A stretch of 34,689 nt of DNA from an uncultured Planctomycetaceae bacterium (GCA_903858815.1 CAIOKE010000199.1:1-34689); one strand, 5' to 3'; shown: positions 26,598 to 34,042, counted from the stretch's first letter. Made by a program: numbers and translations. Notes: a model not told the origin generated them from the letters alone.

Positions 26598-26696
26598 CCG
26601 TAGCCCGAGCATTCCTGCTCGGCCCCGTCCAAAAAAACTGGGGATTTCAAGGGTGACGAGGATTACGTGCCCGGGCTAAAGCCCAGACTACGACTT
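26598..26696. repeat. Composite intergenic repeat, third copy (families A and B), between convergent genes
   Basis: Carries CGTAGCCCGAGCATTCCTGC, the A-rich link with GGGGATTTCAAGGG, and GCCCGGGCTAAAGCCCAGAC, parallel to 12218-12351 and 12884-13019. A partial family A unit (CGTAGCCCCAGCATTCCTGA) precedes it at about 26562, and another fragment (ATTCCTGCCCGGCCG) follows near 26712. The rest of 26527-27049 shows no gene. It sits between the ends of the DUF1569 gene and the oppositely oriented lipoprotein gene. Confidence 0.75.
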
Positions 26697-27049
26697 TTGT
26701 CCCTCGCGTCATTCCTGCCCGGCCGTCCTTTGCACACCCAAAGCCGCGAAGCGCCGCACGTTTGCCCATCGCTCAGTCATTCCGTGGGCTGTTAACCACT
26801 CAGCAAAGGGGTGCCTCGGCATCGTCACCGAACTGCTGCCTGGTGGCCGTAGCATGGGCTTCAGCCCTCGTCGTCCAACATGTTCAAGACCCACACAGGC
26901 GAGCCGTTCGCCTAAGCTGACGAGTGCTGTCGCTTGCGTCTGAGCGGTTATGCTTGCCTGGCACGGAAGCAGTATCCCGTGCGTTTTTCGCCAACCCCCA
27001 TCAAACTGCAGCCTGCAGGTGCGCACATGATGTTTCGTTGATCCGAAAC

Positions 27050-27352
27050 CTACTGTCCTTCGGCGGGGAACATGGTCGAGCTGCCAGCGTCTTTGGGAGC
27101 AGGCACATTTTCCGTGGCTGGATCTGAGTTGTAGAACTTCGGATCGCGACGGAAATCGTCTTGCGCGTCTTTGTCATCGTAGGTTTTACCCGAATCCAGC
27201 GGGTACGTTGGCGCGTTGGTCGCTGGCGGTACAACCAGAGTTCCGGATGGCGGACCGTACATGGCCGGCCCATAGGGCTGAAACATTCCCGGATGACAGC
27301 CACAAATCCCCAGCACGATTGCTGCAGCAGTTTTCAGGCAGTACCTGGACAT
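27050..27352 (-). CDS. Small putative lipoprotein, unknown function
   Basis: 100 residues from ATG 27352, with AGGAAA ten bases upstream. The frame is open further up, but the residues there show no signal. The N-terminus MSRYCLKTAAAIVLGICGCH is a lipoprotein signal with a lipobox ICGC, so the chain is probably lipidated at about Cys19. The rest is rich in Pro, Tyr, Asp and Gly (PYGPAMYGPPSGTLVVPPAT, then YDDKDAQDDFRRDPKFYNSD) with no domain I recognise, probably a disordered periplasmic or outer-membrane tail. It lies 303 bp downstream of yceH on the same strand, separated by two hairpins. Confidence 0.7.
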   Translation of the reverse strand: MSRYCLKTAAAIVLGICGCHPGMFQPYGPAMYGPPSGTLVVPPATNAPTYPLDSGKTYDDKDAQDDFRRDPKFYNSDPATENVPAPKDAGSSTMFPAEGQ

Positions 27353-27451
27353 CCTGTCGGTTTCCTGCAAGACGTAAAGCAGATGTGGCTCAACACGACA
27401 GCTGAACCACCCGCGCACGAACAACAGCCTGCTGGCAATCCTGAGCCAGTC

Positions 27452-27504
27452 GGATCGGCAGTTCGTGCCGATCCGGCCACCGTGCGGCAGATTCTGCCGG
27501 TGGT
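27452..27504 (-). terminator. Two adjacent strong hairpins between yceH and the lipoprotein gene
   Basis: Hairpin 1: CGGATCGGCA (27452-27461) pairs perfectly with TGCCGATCCG (27467-27476) around a 5-base loop. Hairpin 2: CGGCAG/CTGCCG with an ATT loop near 27485-27499, inside an outer CCACCG/CGGTGG pairing. No T-run follows on either strand. They may end yceH transcripts or act in the leader of the lipoprotein gene. The remaining 27353-27655 shows no gene. Confidence 0.45.
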
Positions 27505-27655
27505 TTAGTGAATCCGGGAAAGCGTGTAAAGAGGAGTTCTTCTGGAGGGCTGCTGCGTTCGCGTCCCCGGAAAACTGGCGGCTGAAGGCCCCCTGCTCTG
27601 CCCGACAACAGGCCAGCACGGGCCAGTACCGGCCAGTACGATCGGCGTCGACTGT

Positions 27656-28408
27656 TCAGCTGATCCCCAGCTCCCGCTCCAGCCGATCCAGACGGCGACG
27701 CACCGCATCCATTGCTTCCTGCAACTGCTCAGACTGCTGCTGCATTCGCAACAACTGGCTCTGCAGTTCCTGCAGCAGTGCGGTAACAGGCGCCGGAGCC
27801 GGTGTCTGTGCCGATGCAGAGACGCGAGCTGCGGGTGGCAGCTCGGCCTCGTCGTCGGCATCCACGCTACCGGGCAGCTGGCCAATCTGCATGTTCTCTT
27901 TGGGCAGATACCACGTGTGATCCACTTCCACGCCGCGCCGCTCAAGAGCTCCTGAAGCCTGCAGGAAACCTTTGCTCAACAATCCCTGCAGCTCGGTCCG
28001 CAGCTGTTCCAGACTTTCAATGCGAACCATCCGGCTGGCGCGAGTCCGTAATTCGCCCGGCTGCTGTCGCCCTCGCAGCAGCAGCTCGCAGACGATGCCC
28101 AGTTGAGCGTCTGAAAAGTCAAACTTCAGCCGCATATAGTGCCGAAAACGCGTCGTCCGTCCGCCATCTGTAAACACTTCGGCCACCAGGCCCAGCTCCC
28201 GCAGCTGCTCCAGAGCATCCGCGACCTCACCCTCAGAATACTCCGTGATCGGATCGCGATTGGACTTCTGATTACAACCGGTCATCAGCCCCTTCACAGT
28301 CATGGGGTACTGATCCGGAGTCGTAAACGCCTTTTCCACCAGCGTCCCCAGCACACGTCGCTGCAAACGCGTCAACTGTCGAATTGTGTTCTTCTCACCG
28401 TCTGACAT
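27656..28408 (-). CDS. yceH: YceH family (DUF480, UPF0502) protein
   Basis: 250 residues. The N-terminal 175 or so residues match DUF480, a pair of winged-helix domains: TRLQRRVLGTLVEKAFTTPD, YPMTVKGLMTGCNQKSNRDP (the most conserved stretch of the family), EVADALEQLRELGLV, FRHYMRLKFDFSDAQLGIVC, ELLLRGRQQPGELRTRASRM. The tail from about 210 (LLQELQSQLLRMQQQSEQLQ) is a predicted coiled coil with leucine spacing, after a Pro/Ala-rich linker. The winged-helix fold suggests nucleic-acid binding, but the function is not established in any organism I know of. The ATG at 28408 has GGGAG upstream. The gene is divergent from the membrane protein at 28719. Confidence 0.93.
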   Translation of the reverse strand: MSDGEKNTIRQLTRLQRRVLGTLVEKAFTTPDQYPMTVKGLMTGCNQKSNRDPITEYSEGEVADALEQLRELGLVAEVFTDGGRTTRFRHYMRLKFDFSDAQLGIVCELLLRGRQQPGELRTRASRMVRIESLEQLRTELQGLLSKGFLQASGALERRGVEVDHTWYLPKENMQIGQLPGSVDADDEAELPPAARVSASAQTPAPAPVTALLQELQSQLLRMQQQSEQLQEAMDAVRRRLDRLERELGIS

Positions 28409-28718
28409 CCCAGTACTCCCTCAAGGCCCCCAAATGTGCCTGTTCCTGCCCTGCCCCTGAGTCATTTCACCGGATCCCCGAGGTCCGCAGTCTGACAATT
28501 CCCTGCCCAACCGCACAAGGCAGCCGAAGACAATTCAGAAACCGCGAGAATTCAGACACATCCCGCCACGCCTTTTTGACCATAAACTCACCGCAGTGAC
28601 ATTCCGATTGCCCGATGTTCTCGTCATGATCTGATATAGTTGTTTCTCAGAGCGAACTGCCAGCAAGTCGATTCGCACTGCCTCGCTGACTCTTTTCTGT
28701 CCTGCTGATGCCTTTGAC
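28409..28718. promoter_or_regulatory. Divergent intergenic region between yceH and the membrane-protein gene
   Basis: 310 bp expected to hold promoters in both directions. On the plus strand, TGATATAGT near 28630 resembles an extended -10 element, but the nearest -35-like TTGCCC lies 21 bp upstream, too far for a standard sigma-70 promoter. No operator or riboswitch was recognised. Confidence 0.3.
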
Positions 28719-30701
28719 ATGACCCCGCCCGCTGAATTGCCAGCCACACCCACGGCCACTACTTTTCGCTGCTCAACGATCGAGCGTCTGCTGATCATGG
28801 TGGCGGTGGTGATTGCTGTTTCCGCTCTGTTGCAGGCGCCGCCGCTGCAAAGTGCCAATGATCGCTCCCGCTGGTGCTCGGTCTGGTCACTCGTCGAACG
28901 GGGTACGTGGCAGATTGACGAAATTGACGCCGTACCGCACTGGTCCACAATCGACAAAGTTCGCTATCGACGCAGTACGGACGAGCCGTGGCATTTTTAT
29001 TCGTCCAAACCACCACTGCTGTCGCTGCTGGCAGCCACAGTTTATGCCGGCGTCAAAGCCGTCACCGGCTGGGGACTTTTCGCCCACACGGCCATGGTTT
29101 CCAGACTGGTCCTGCTGCCGCTGAACATCGTGCCGTTCTGGCTGATGCTGATCAGTCTTTGCCGCACTCTGCAGCGGCTGGATCTGCACAGCTCGGCCCG
29201 CTGCCTGATTCTGCTGACGGCCGGCTGCGGTTCACTGCTGAACCCCTACCTGACCACACTCAACAATCACACGCCTGCTGCTGCCACGGCAATGTTCTCG
29301 CTGGCAGCCGCAGTTCGCATCCTGCAGGGTGGCAACAGACTGGACTTCGCTGTGCTTGGATTCTGCAGCAGTCTCACGGCCTGTTTCGAGCTTCCGGCAG
29401 CACAACTGACAGTGCTTGCTGCTCTGCTGGCCGTCGCTTATTCACGCAAACTCACGCTGCAGGCTTTCCTGCCGATGGCCGTTCTGCCTGTAATCCTGTT
29501 CTTCGCCGCCAACTATTCCGTGGTCGGCAGCTTCAAGCCCTTCTACGCCACCTATGGATCCGAGACTTATCGCTACGTCCATAACGGAATCCCCAGTTAC
29601 TGGATGGAACCCCGGGATCTGGATGCCAGCCTCGAATCACTGCCGGTCTATCTGTTTCACTGCCTGCTGGGACATCACGGACTGCTGTCGCACATGCCCA
29701 TCCTGCTGCTGTCAGTGGCAGGCTGTGCGATTGCCTGCATGCAGCTGCCTCAGGCGCTGCGGCCACTGCGATGTCCCACTCTGTTTCCTGTTGCTCGACA
29801 GCATCAGGCTGCCACCGCACTGCTGACATCCGTCGCCGCAGTCGCCTCTCTGGTTACACTCACCTTCTACCTGACTCGCACCGAAAACTACAACTACGGT
29901 GGCAACAGTGTGGCATTGCGCTGGATGCTGTGGCTGTCGCCGTTCTGGTGGCTGGCCATGGTCCCTGTGCTCAGACATTCCGGACGCCGGACGTTTGCAC
30001 TGGCCGGGGTGCTGCTGCTGGCCTCAATGCTGACCACGCAATGGTCCATGCTGCGACCCTGGAAACCTTCGTGGCTGTACGAGCAGATGGAAGCGCGGGG
30101 GCTGATCAACTACCGCACTCCGCGACCACCCTTCGAACCACCGCGATATTCATTGCTGCCGCAATTGCCACCTGTGGGCACAACGCAGACCTTTGTCAGC
30201 AGCCGTGGTGACGAAGTCACTCTTGAAAGCTTCAGCGAGCCGGGCCAGGAGCGGGTGCAGGTGCGAGCCATTGCGGCCAGACTGCACGGCGTCACCCTGC
30301 TGCCCGCTGCCCAGTTTCCGCAGGGCCTTGTTCTGCAACGTCCCGGCATCCCTGCTCGCAGCCTGCAGGTCCCAACGGACAACCCTGTCAGCAGCCTGCA
30401 GTTTGCCCTGCAGCGAATCTTTGGGCGACTGGACTCAGGACGCCCCTACGCATCGGCCGGCACCAGTTGGATCCCCGCCCGCAACAACCCCACCACCGCA
30501 TGGAAAACAGAACGCGGGGCCGTGCGAGTAGCCGTAATGGATCCCGTATTCGGCAGCTGCGTGGACCGCGTTGATGCGTGGTTCTGCGACCAGCAGCCCT
30601 TTGGGATTCTGAAGTGGAAACTGACCGTGCTTGACGCCACCAACAGCGAAGAGCTGCTGACAGAAACATGGACCACGCTGGAATCCGCTGTCGCACCCTG
30701 A
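28719..30701 (+). CDS. Large polytopic membrane protein, GT39-like, unknown function
   Basis: 660 residues, with an N-terminal helix (about 24-42, RLLIMVAVVIAVSALLQAP) and roughly ten further hydrophobic segments to residue 445, then a soluble C-terminal part of about 215 residues. The first outer loop reads SANDRSRWCSVWSLVERGTW, then TIDKV and HFYSSKPPLLSLLAA, a pattern I associate with conserved planctomycete membrane proteins related to ArnT/PMT-type enzymes. The acidic pair expected for catalysis is not clear, so activity is uncertain. The C-terminal part mentions no known motif. The start ATG 28719 is not backed by a strong ribosome binding site. It appears to be a single-gene unit next to the decayed accessory region. 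Confidence 0.7.
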   Translation: MTPPAELPATPTATTFRCSTIERLLIMVAVVIAVSALLQAPPLQSANDRSRWCSVWSLVERGTWQIDEIDAVPHWSTIDKVRYRRSTDEPWHFYSSKPPLLSLLAATVYAGVKAVTGWGLFAHTAMVSRLVLLPLNIVPFWLMLISLCRTLQRLDLHSSARCLILLTAGCGSLLNPYLTTLNNHTPAAATAMFSLAAAVRILQGGNRLDFAVLGFCSSLTACFELPAAQLTVLAALLAVAYSRKLTLQAFLPMAVLPVILFFAANYSVVGSFKPFYATYGSETYRYVHNGIPSYWMEPRDLDASLESLPVYLFHCLLGHHGLLSHMPILLLSVAGCAIACMQLPQALRPLRCPTLFPVARQHQAATALLTSVAAVASLVTLTFYLTRTENYNYGGNSVALRWMLWLSPFWWLAMVPVLRHSGRRTFALAGVLLLASMLTTQWSMLRPWKPSWLYEQMEARGLINYRTPRPPFEPPRYSLLPQLPPVGTTQTFVSSRGDEVTLESFSEPGQERVQVRAIAARLHGVTLLPAAQFPQGLVLQRPGIPARSLQVPTDNPVSSLQFALQRIFGRLDSGRPYASAGTSWIPARNNPTTAWKTERGAVRVAVMDPVFGSCVDRVDAWFCDQQPFGILKWKLTVLDATNSEELLTETWTTLESAVAP

Positions 30702-30903
30702 GGAACATACATCCCCGCGAAAGTCAACAAAAATCCGATTCGATTTCCGCATCCGGATCCCCCTGCCATTGGGAATCGACTTTCGTCACGACGCCTCGGT
30801 GGGCGCCTGAAATGTAACCGTACACCACAACCTTTGTAGCAATGGCCCTCAACCTGATTCGGTTTCTGTTTGTCATCAACCGAATTCTGTGGAAGGGCGT
30901 GTC

Positions 30904-31274
30904 ATGAGGAGAGCCATTGATGGTGTCAAGGGGCGTGAGTGGGAGGAGCGGTTGCGGCGATACGCAGATTCCCGGTTGACCGTGGTGATCTCTGTATTCG
31001 GGACGGAGTCTCTGTCGCTGCGTTTTACGTGTGGAGAAAGCAGCTGGCCGGTGGCCAGCTGAGGCGACGCGCGACGGGGAGTCCGGCCACTGCGAAAGTC
31101 GTTTCGGGACCAATTGGACCACTGAACCGTGAGTGCCTCCTGCCGGTTCGTGTGCCAGAAAGGTCCGTAGTAAATGCGGGCGTGTCGGCGGCACTCGTCA
31201 AAAACACAGGTTGGACCGGGCGTTTTTCCCGCAGAGGCGCTGGGACCAGGGGCCGAGCAGGAATGCTCGGGTGA
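30904..31274 (+). pseudogene. Frameshifted IS66-type accessory transposition protein TnpA remnant
   Basis: The frame starting at ATG 30904 gives MRRAIDGVKGREWEERLRRY then ADSRLTVV. The match continues in the neighbouring frame as DLCIRDGVSVAAFYVWRKQL. Joined, the two read as the helix-turn-helix of IS66-family TnpA (pattern LTVxxFCxxEGVSxxxFYxWRxKL). The switch falls at about 30983-30990 and needs a one-base change. Downstream PVRVPERSVVNAGV is also TnpA-like, after which similarity ends and a family A palindrome follows. GTAACCGTACACCACAACC near 30818 could be the left terminal repeat of the element (IS66 ends typically begin GTAA). No tnpB or tnpC frame follows, so this is an inactive remnant. 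Confidence 0.6.
31252..31271. repeat. Family A palindromic unit, inverted orientation
   Basis: GCCGAGCAGGAATGCTCGGG is the reverse complement of the family A core seen at 12254, 12920 and 26598. It follows directly after the tnpA remnant. Confidence 0.6.
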
Positions 31275-31909
31275 CCTTTTGGCCGCGGCGTCTGATCTGG
31301 ATGCGCTGGAGACCTTGATCGCCCTGCCGACCGCTCGGCCCTCAACCGGTTCGATCGCTTCTCACACGGCCCAGCCTGCAACGAGCACAAACCCGGTCAC
31401 GTCACCGACGGTCGCCTCGTTGGCGGTCTTCGCGTCACCGAATTCGTTGGCGAGACCGGTGCTGTTCCTGAATCCCAGAACACCAGTTCGTGCGCACCCG
31501 GCTGCACCGAAGAGCGTGGCGCTGTGGCGAGCCCGGCGTTGTCTCCACAACGCCGAAGAGCAGCTTCCTGAAGCCCTGCCAACGGCATCCCAAACGACGC
31601 CGCGAGCCACGCCCCCGGCCTGCCCCGCCACCTAAAGTCCATGTGGCCCTGCTGTACGGCGACATTGAAACGGCAGGTCGTGATCACGCCTCGGGCTAAA
31701 GCCCAGATCCGGAACGCGGCCGCCTCGTGACCAGAAAACCGTTCGTCACACGAGGTGGCTCTGTGGTTGAACCGGATTGAGATCGCCATAACGGCACTCG
31801 AAGTAGAGCCGGAACAACATCATGGCACCAATACGGGCACCGCAGCACCACTGACGGCACCGTTTTTCCAGCGTTTTCCGGCACCTCGCCGGTCTGACAA
31901 ACCGGTGCA
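31275..31909. other. Non-coding or decayed stretch with one strong hairpin
   Basis: No protein here has family similarity or consistent coding character on either strand. CGGCGTTGT (31534-31542) and ACAACGCCG (31547-31555) form a perfect 9-bp stem with the loop CTCC. A family B-like GGGCTAAAGCCC lies at about 31694. The stretch probably consists of remains of mobile elements and old cassettes. Confidence 0.4.
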
Positions 31910-32131
31910 TTACAGGCGGACAGCACCCGTCTTTCCAGCCGATTCCGAGTTGTGACTGGTCAGATATTCGATCGCCTGCTGGATGCGTGGTTCGGCAATG
32001 CTTCGCGAGTGCTGCAACCCGGGCGTGGGTTCTGCATCCGGTGTGGGTATGCGAAATGTACCAACTGCCCGCCGTTCCGGAAGATGCTTGAACTGTATTT
32101 CAGCGAGGCGATCATCCGGGACAAGATGCAT
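31910..32131 (-). CDS. Possible third cassette gene, unknown small protein
   Basis: 73 residues from ATG 32131 (MHLVPDDRLAEIQFKHLPER and onward). It is read in the same direction as the two clear cassettes and starts about 85 bp after the cassette boundary at 32216. The frame stays open for about 28 further codons upstream without a start. I recognise no family. A plus-strand frame (31952-32206, GTG start) with several cysteines overlaps it, and I cannot exclude that frame. No attC site was found beyond its stop. Confidence 0.3.
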   Translation of the reverse strand: MHLVPDDRLAEIQFKHLPERRAVGTFRIPTPDAEPTPGLQHSRSIAEPRIQQAIEYLTSHNSESAGKTGAVRL

Positions 32132-32211
32132 GTTGTCCTGACCGGCAAGGACAGGATGGGTAACCGTGTGGAACCAGGTGGGTTCGCCTGGGAGTGGGAA
32201 AGGTGACGCAG

Positions 32212-32302
32212 TTGTAACGATTCAGTTCACCGATGGCGGCTCCTCCGTGACTCCCAAATTGCCGAGTTGCGTGGCCGCCATGCGGTGCAGCGCATGTTAG
32301 GC
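32212..32302 (-). other. attC recombination site of cassette 2 (91 bp)
   Basis: Read on the minus strand it starts with GCCTAAC (fits RYYYAAC) and ends with GTTACAA (GTT conserved, rest divergent). Between them CACCGCATGGCGGC and GCCGCCATCGGTG pair over 13 bp with one unpaired C, the bulged stem that lets integron integrases recognise the folded bottom strand. The TAA of GCCTAAC is the stop codon of the cassette 2 gene, the usual arrangement in gene cassettes. Confidence 0.8.
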
Positions 32303-32569
32303 GGCGTGGTCATCTATCCCTTTCCTCTTCTGCGCGTCCAACTTCTCCGCGACTCGCGCAAGATAACTCTGCCAGGCGATGCAGAACTGTCCGATAACCA
32401 TGACCCAAATCGCTAGTAGAAGGAACTGCTCAGTGGACAGTGTGTCAGTCGGATGAAACGCTCTCCAGACGAGCCAAATGGATGCTCCACAAACCAACAA
32501 TCCAGCGACTTGCCAGCCGTAGAAGTTCATGGTGTTGTCTCCGAACAGTTTTGTTTTCCAGTACTTCAT
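32297..32569 (-). CDS. Integron cassette 2 protein: small two-helix membrane protein, unknown function
   Basis: 90 residues with two hydrophobic segments (about 18-37, WQVAGLLVCGASIWLVWRAF, and 46-66, QFLLLAIWVMVIGQFCIAW) and a charged tail (VAEKLDAQKRKGIDDHAA). The ATG at 32569 lies 22 bp after the cassette boundary in the preceding attC, and the stop is inside the next attC, so gene plus site fill the cassette almost exactly. An internal ATG at 32530 is an alternative start. No family is recognised. Its base composition is lower in GC than the surrounding genes, which fits recent acquisition. It is probably a resident inner-membrane protein; a link to defence or stress is only the general habit of cassettes. 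Confidence 0.75.
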   Translation of the reverse strand: MKYWKTKLFGDNTMNFYGWQVAGLLVCGASIWLVWRAFHPTDTLSTEQFLLLAIWVMVIGQFCIAWQSYLARVAEKLDAQKRKGIDDHAA

Positions 32570-32584
32570 GGCGTATGCGAAGCC

Positions 32585-32675
32585 TTCTAACGACCCCGTT
32601 CACCGGGCCGCGGCGAACGACTTTCCATGTCAAAACCGCGCGGCCCGCGGCTCCGTGTGCAACGGCTTGTTCGCA
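32585..32675 (-). other. attC recombination site of cassette 1 (91 bp)
   Basis: On the minus strand: TGCGAAC at the 5' end and GTTAGAA at the 3' end. The inner arms GTTGCACACGGAGCCGCGG and CCGCGGCCCGGTGAAC pair along their length, with single unpaired bases in one arm (G, A and A), typical of attC extrahelical bases. The 5' heptamer TGCGAAC is the exact complement of GTTCGCA found at the left edge of cassette 1 (33142-33148), as expected for a cassette that once closed into a circle. Confidence 0.82.
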
Positions 32676-32699
32676 CTCTTGGTTTGAGCTCCGTCGCCC

Positions 32700-33137
32700 T
32701 CATTCCTGTCGCGGCAATGTCCGTTTGTCTGGCCAATTGGGGAAGTCAGGCTTGTCCGGAAAGTTCTTCGCTACGGACAGGGCAAATTCTTGCCCTTCAC
32801 GCGTCAATCGGCAAGACGTAAACGCTGGATGTGCGGGAGATTTCAGGTTGCTACCCCCTTCAAACAGGTGTGGAGGGCTCTGCAACAACTCGATAAGTGC
32901 GTGATACCGACTGACAATCATTTCATCGAGTTCTCCATCATCTTGATAGAGCTTGCCAGCGTAGCTCTTGACGGAGAAGCGATCATTGCAGTTACTCGCC
33001 GAGATGTCACCAGTGTAGAAGAGTGACAGGGTCACGACTTGATCACAGTTGGAAGTCCATACCACAGCGTCAGGGTCACCGCCCCGAAAATATGCCGCCA
33101 GAAGAATTGCTTCTTGTACTCGCATCATGTGTTGCAT
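32700..33137 (-). CDS. Integron cassette 1 protein: conserved-type hypothetical, 145 residues
   Basis: Read from ATG 33137, only four bases after the attI-like core; an ATG three codons later is an alternative. The C-terminal motif CRLTREGQEFALSVAKNFPD followed by KPDFPNWPDKR looks like the end of a winged-helix-like hypothetical protein that I associate with bacterial genomic islands, but I cannot name a function. The N-terminal half contains MRVQEAILLAAYFRGGDPDA and many polar residues with no signal peptide or membrane helix, so it is probably cytoplasmic. GC content is clearly below that of the neighbouring chromosome. The stop lies 24 bp before the attC of this cassette. Confidence 0.75.
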   Translation of the reverse strand: MQHMMRVQEAILLAAYFRGGDPDAVVWTSNCDQVVTLSLFYTGDISASNCNDRFSVKSYAGKLYQDDGELDEMIVSRYHALIELLQSPPHLFEGGSNLKSPAHPAFTSCRLTREGQEFALSVAKNFPDKPDFPNWPDKRTLPRQE

Positions 33138-33141
33138 GTAG

Positions 33142-33160
33142 TGCGAACTTGTTTATGCAA
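33142..33160 (-). other. attI-like integration point at the 3' side of the integrase remnant
   Basis: On the minus strand, GCATAAACAAGTTCGCAC contains a GTT preceded by AAACAA, much like the attI1 core (AAACAAAGTTAGGC). It lies exactly at the boundary between the integrase remnant and cassette 1, and GTTCGCA is complementary to the outer bases of the cassette 1 attC. The wider attI binding sites, expected within 33161-33290, were not resolved. Confidence 0.6.
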
Positions 33161-33294
33161 TGGTCACTGAAATACCTGTAGACCGTGACGCTGTCAGCCT
33201 AATCCGCGATTCAGTATCTGCTGTAATTCGTTTCAAGTCAATCACCTGGGGGAATACTTCGGTTGTCATTGCGTGATGGGTTGTTTCAGCCCGG

Positions 33295-33744
33295 CACTCC
33301 TCGGAATCGCGGACCAGCCCATCGGCCGGACGGCGAACTCCACGCCCGCCCCGGTTGAGCACATGGGTGTAGATTATCCTCGTCCGATCGTCGCTTTGGC
33401 CCATGAGTTCCTGCATCGTTCGAATGTCGTATCCGTCAGCGAGGTCCTGCCGGTGAACAGCCTCAATGCGCCGGAGATGCTCATGCAGTAGTCGGATGAC
33501 CGCCTTCGATGCGGTCCAGCGGTTGTTCCAGAGCATGTTCGTAGAGGAACAGAAAGACGGACAAGGCCTGGTTCCGGGTCGAGGCCGCAACACGTTCTTT
33601 GACAGCCATGTGAGTCAGGAAGCGGTTGACATCGCCTCACACCAGTTGCCGGGGTTGCTGGTGCGCGTGGAACTCCATGTAAGGGCGAATCCAGCGGAGG
33701 TAGGCCTCTTCCGTGCGGCGGCTCCAATTGGCCAGGAAGCGCTG
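33295..33744 (-). pseudogene. intI: Integron integrase (IntI) pseudogene: nonsense, frameshift and internal deletions
   Basis: The remnant of a tyrosine recombinase that normally inserts cassettes at attI. From 33744 the minus strand reads QRFLANWSRRTEEAYLRWIR, then PYMEFHAHQQPRQLV, a TGA stop at 33637-33639, and on to [33 protein letters not shown]: the N-terminal SAM-like domain of IntI. About 33485-33505 the match moves to another frame, [20 protein letters not shown], then [16 protein letters not shown] and [20 protein letters not shown], the hallmark IntI C-terminus, with the nucleophile Tyr codon at 33369-33371. Missing are the arginine box I and the H-x-x-R box, which lie in two deleted stretches. 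About 135 of the usual 320-340 residues remain. The gene cannot make an active enzyme. It points the same way as the cassettes. Confidence 0.88.
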
Positions 33745-34042
33745 CCCCACGCACGTTTCTCCCAATGACGTCGCGCAAGAGGCGTTACTCCACCTGATTG
33801 CCAGACCTCCGAAGTCCGACCCGACCAGGGGAGCTTCAGATGAGATCGTGGCGTGGTAGCGGCTGGCTGTCTGGCCAGAAACGAATGGGGATGGCTGCCT
33901 GAACGCTCAAGGCCACCCATGAATTGTCAGGCACGAATCGCAGGATTCTGCCTGATTTGCCCCTTCTGAAAGTCTGAGTTGCGGGTAGAATTCGGGCGGT
34001 TGTTTCCGTTCGTTCCGCTATCAGAGCATTCGAGAGTCTGCC
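33745..34042. other. Gap upstream of the integrase remnant with one strong hairpin
   Basis: CAGGCA-c-GAATC-gcag-GATTC-TGCCTG at 33928-33954 forms an 11-bp stem with one bulged base and a 4-base loop, extended by T-A at 33927/33955. It resembles planctomycete intergenic palindromes. The region should contain the lost integrase N-terminus and its promoter, but nothing is recognisable. No strong ribosome binding site precedes the antitoxin ATG at 34043. Confidence 0.45.

Noticed and set aside
30724-31194. 156-codon minus-strand frame opposite the IS66 tnpA remnant
   Set aside because: No motif, and it is a shadow of the plus-strand tnpA similarity.
31174-31635. 153-codon plus-strand frame after the tnpA remnant
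   Set aside because: Low-complexity Ala/Pro/Thr/Arg composition runs through a family A palindrome and a hairpin, which suggests non-coding sequence.
31790-31864. Candidate third attC site (AACGG ... CCGTT)
   Set aside because: Only the five outer bases pair; the inner arms do not form a bulged stem, unlike the two accepted sites.
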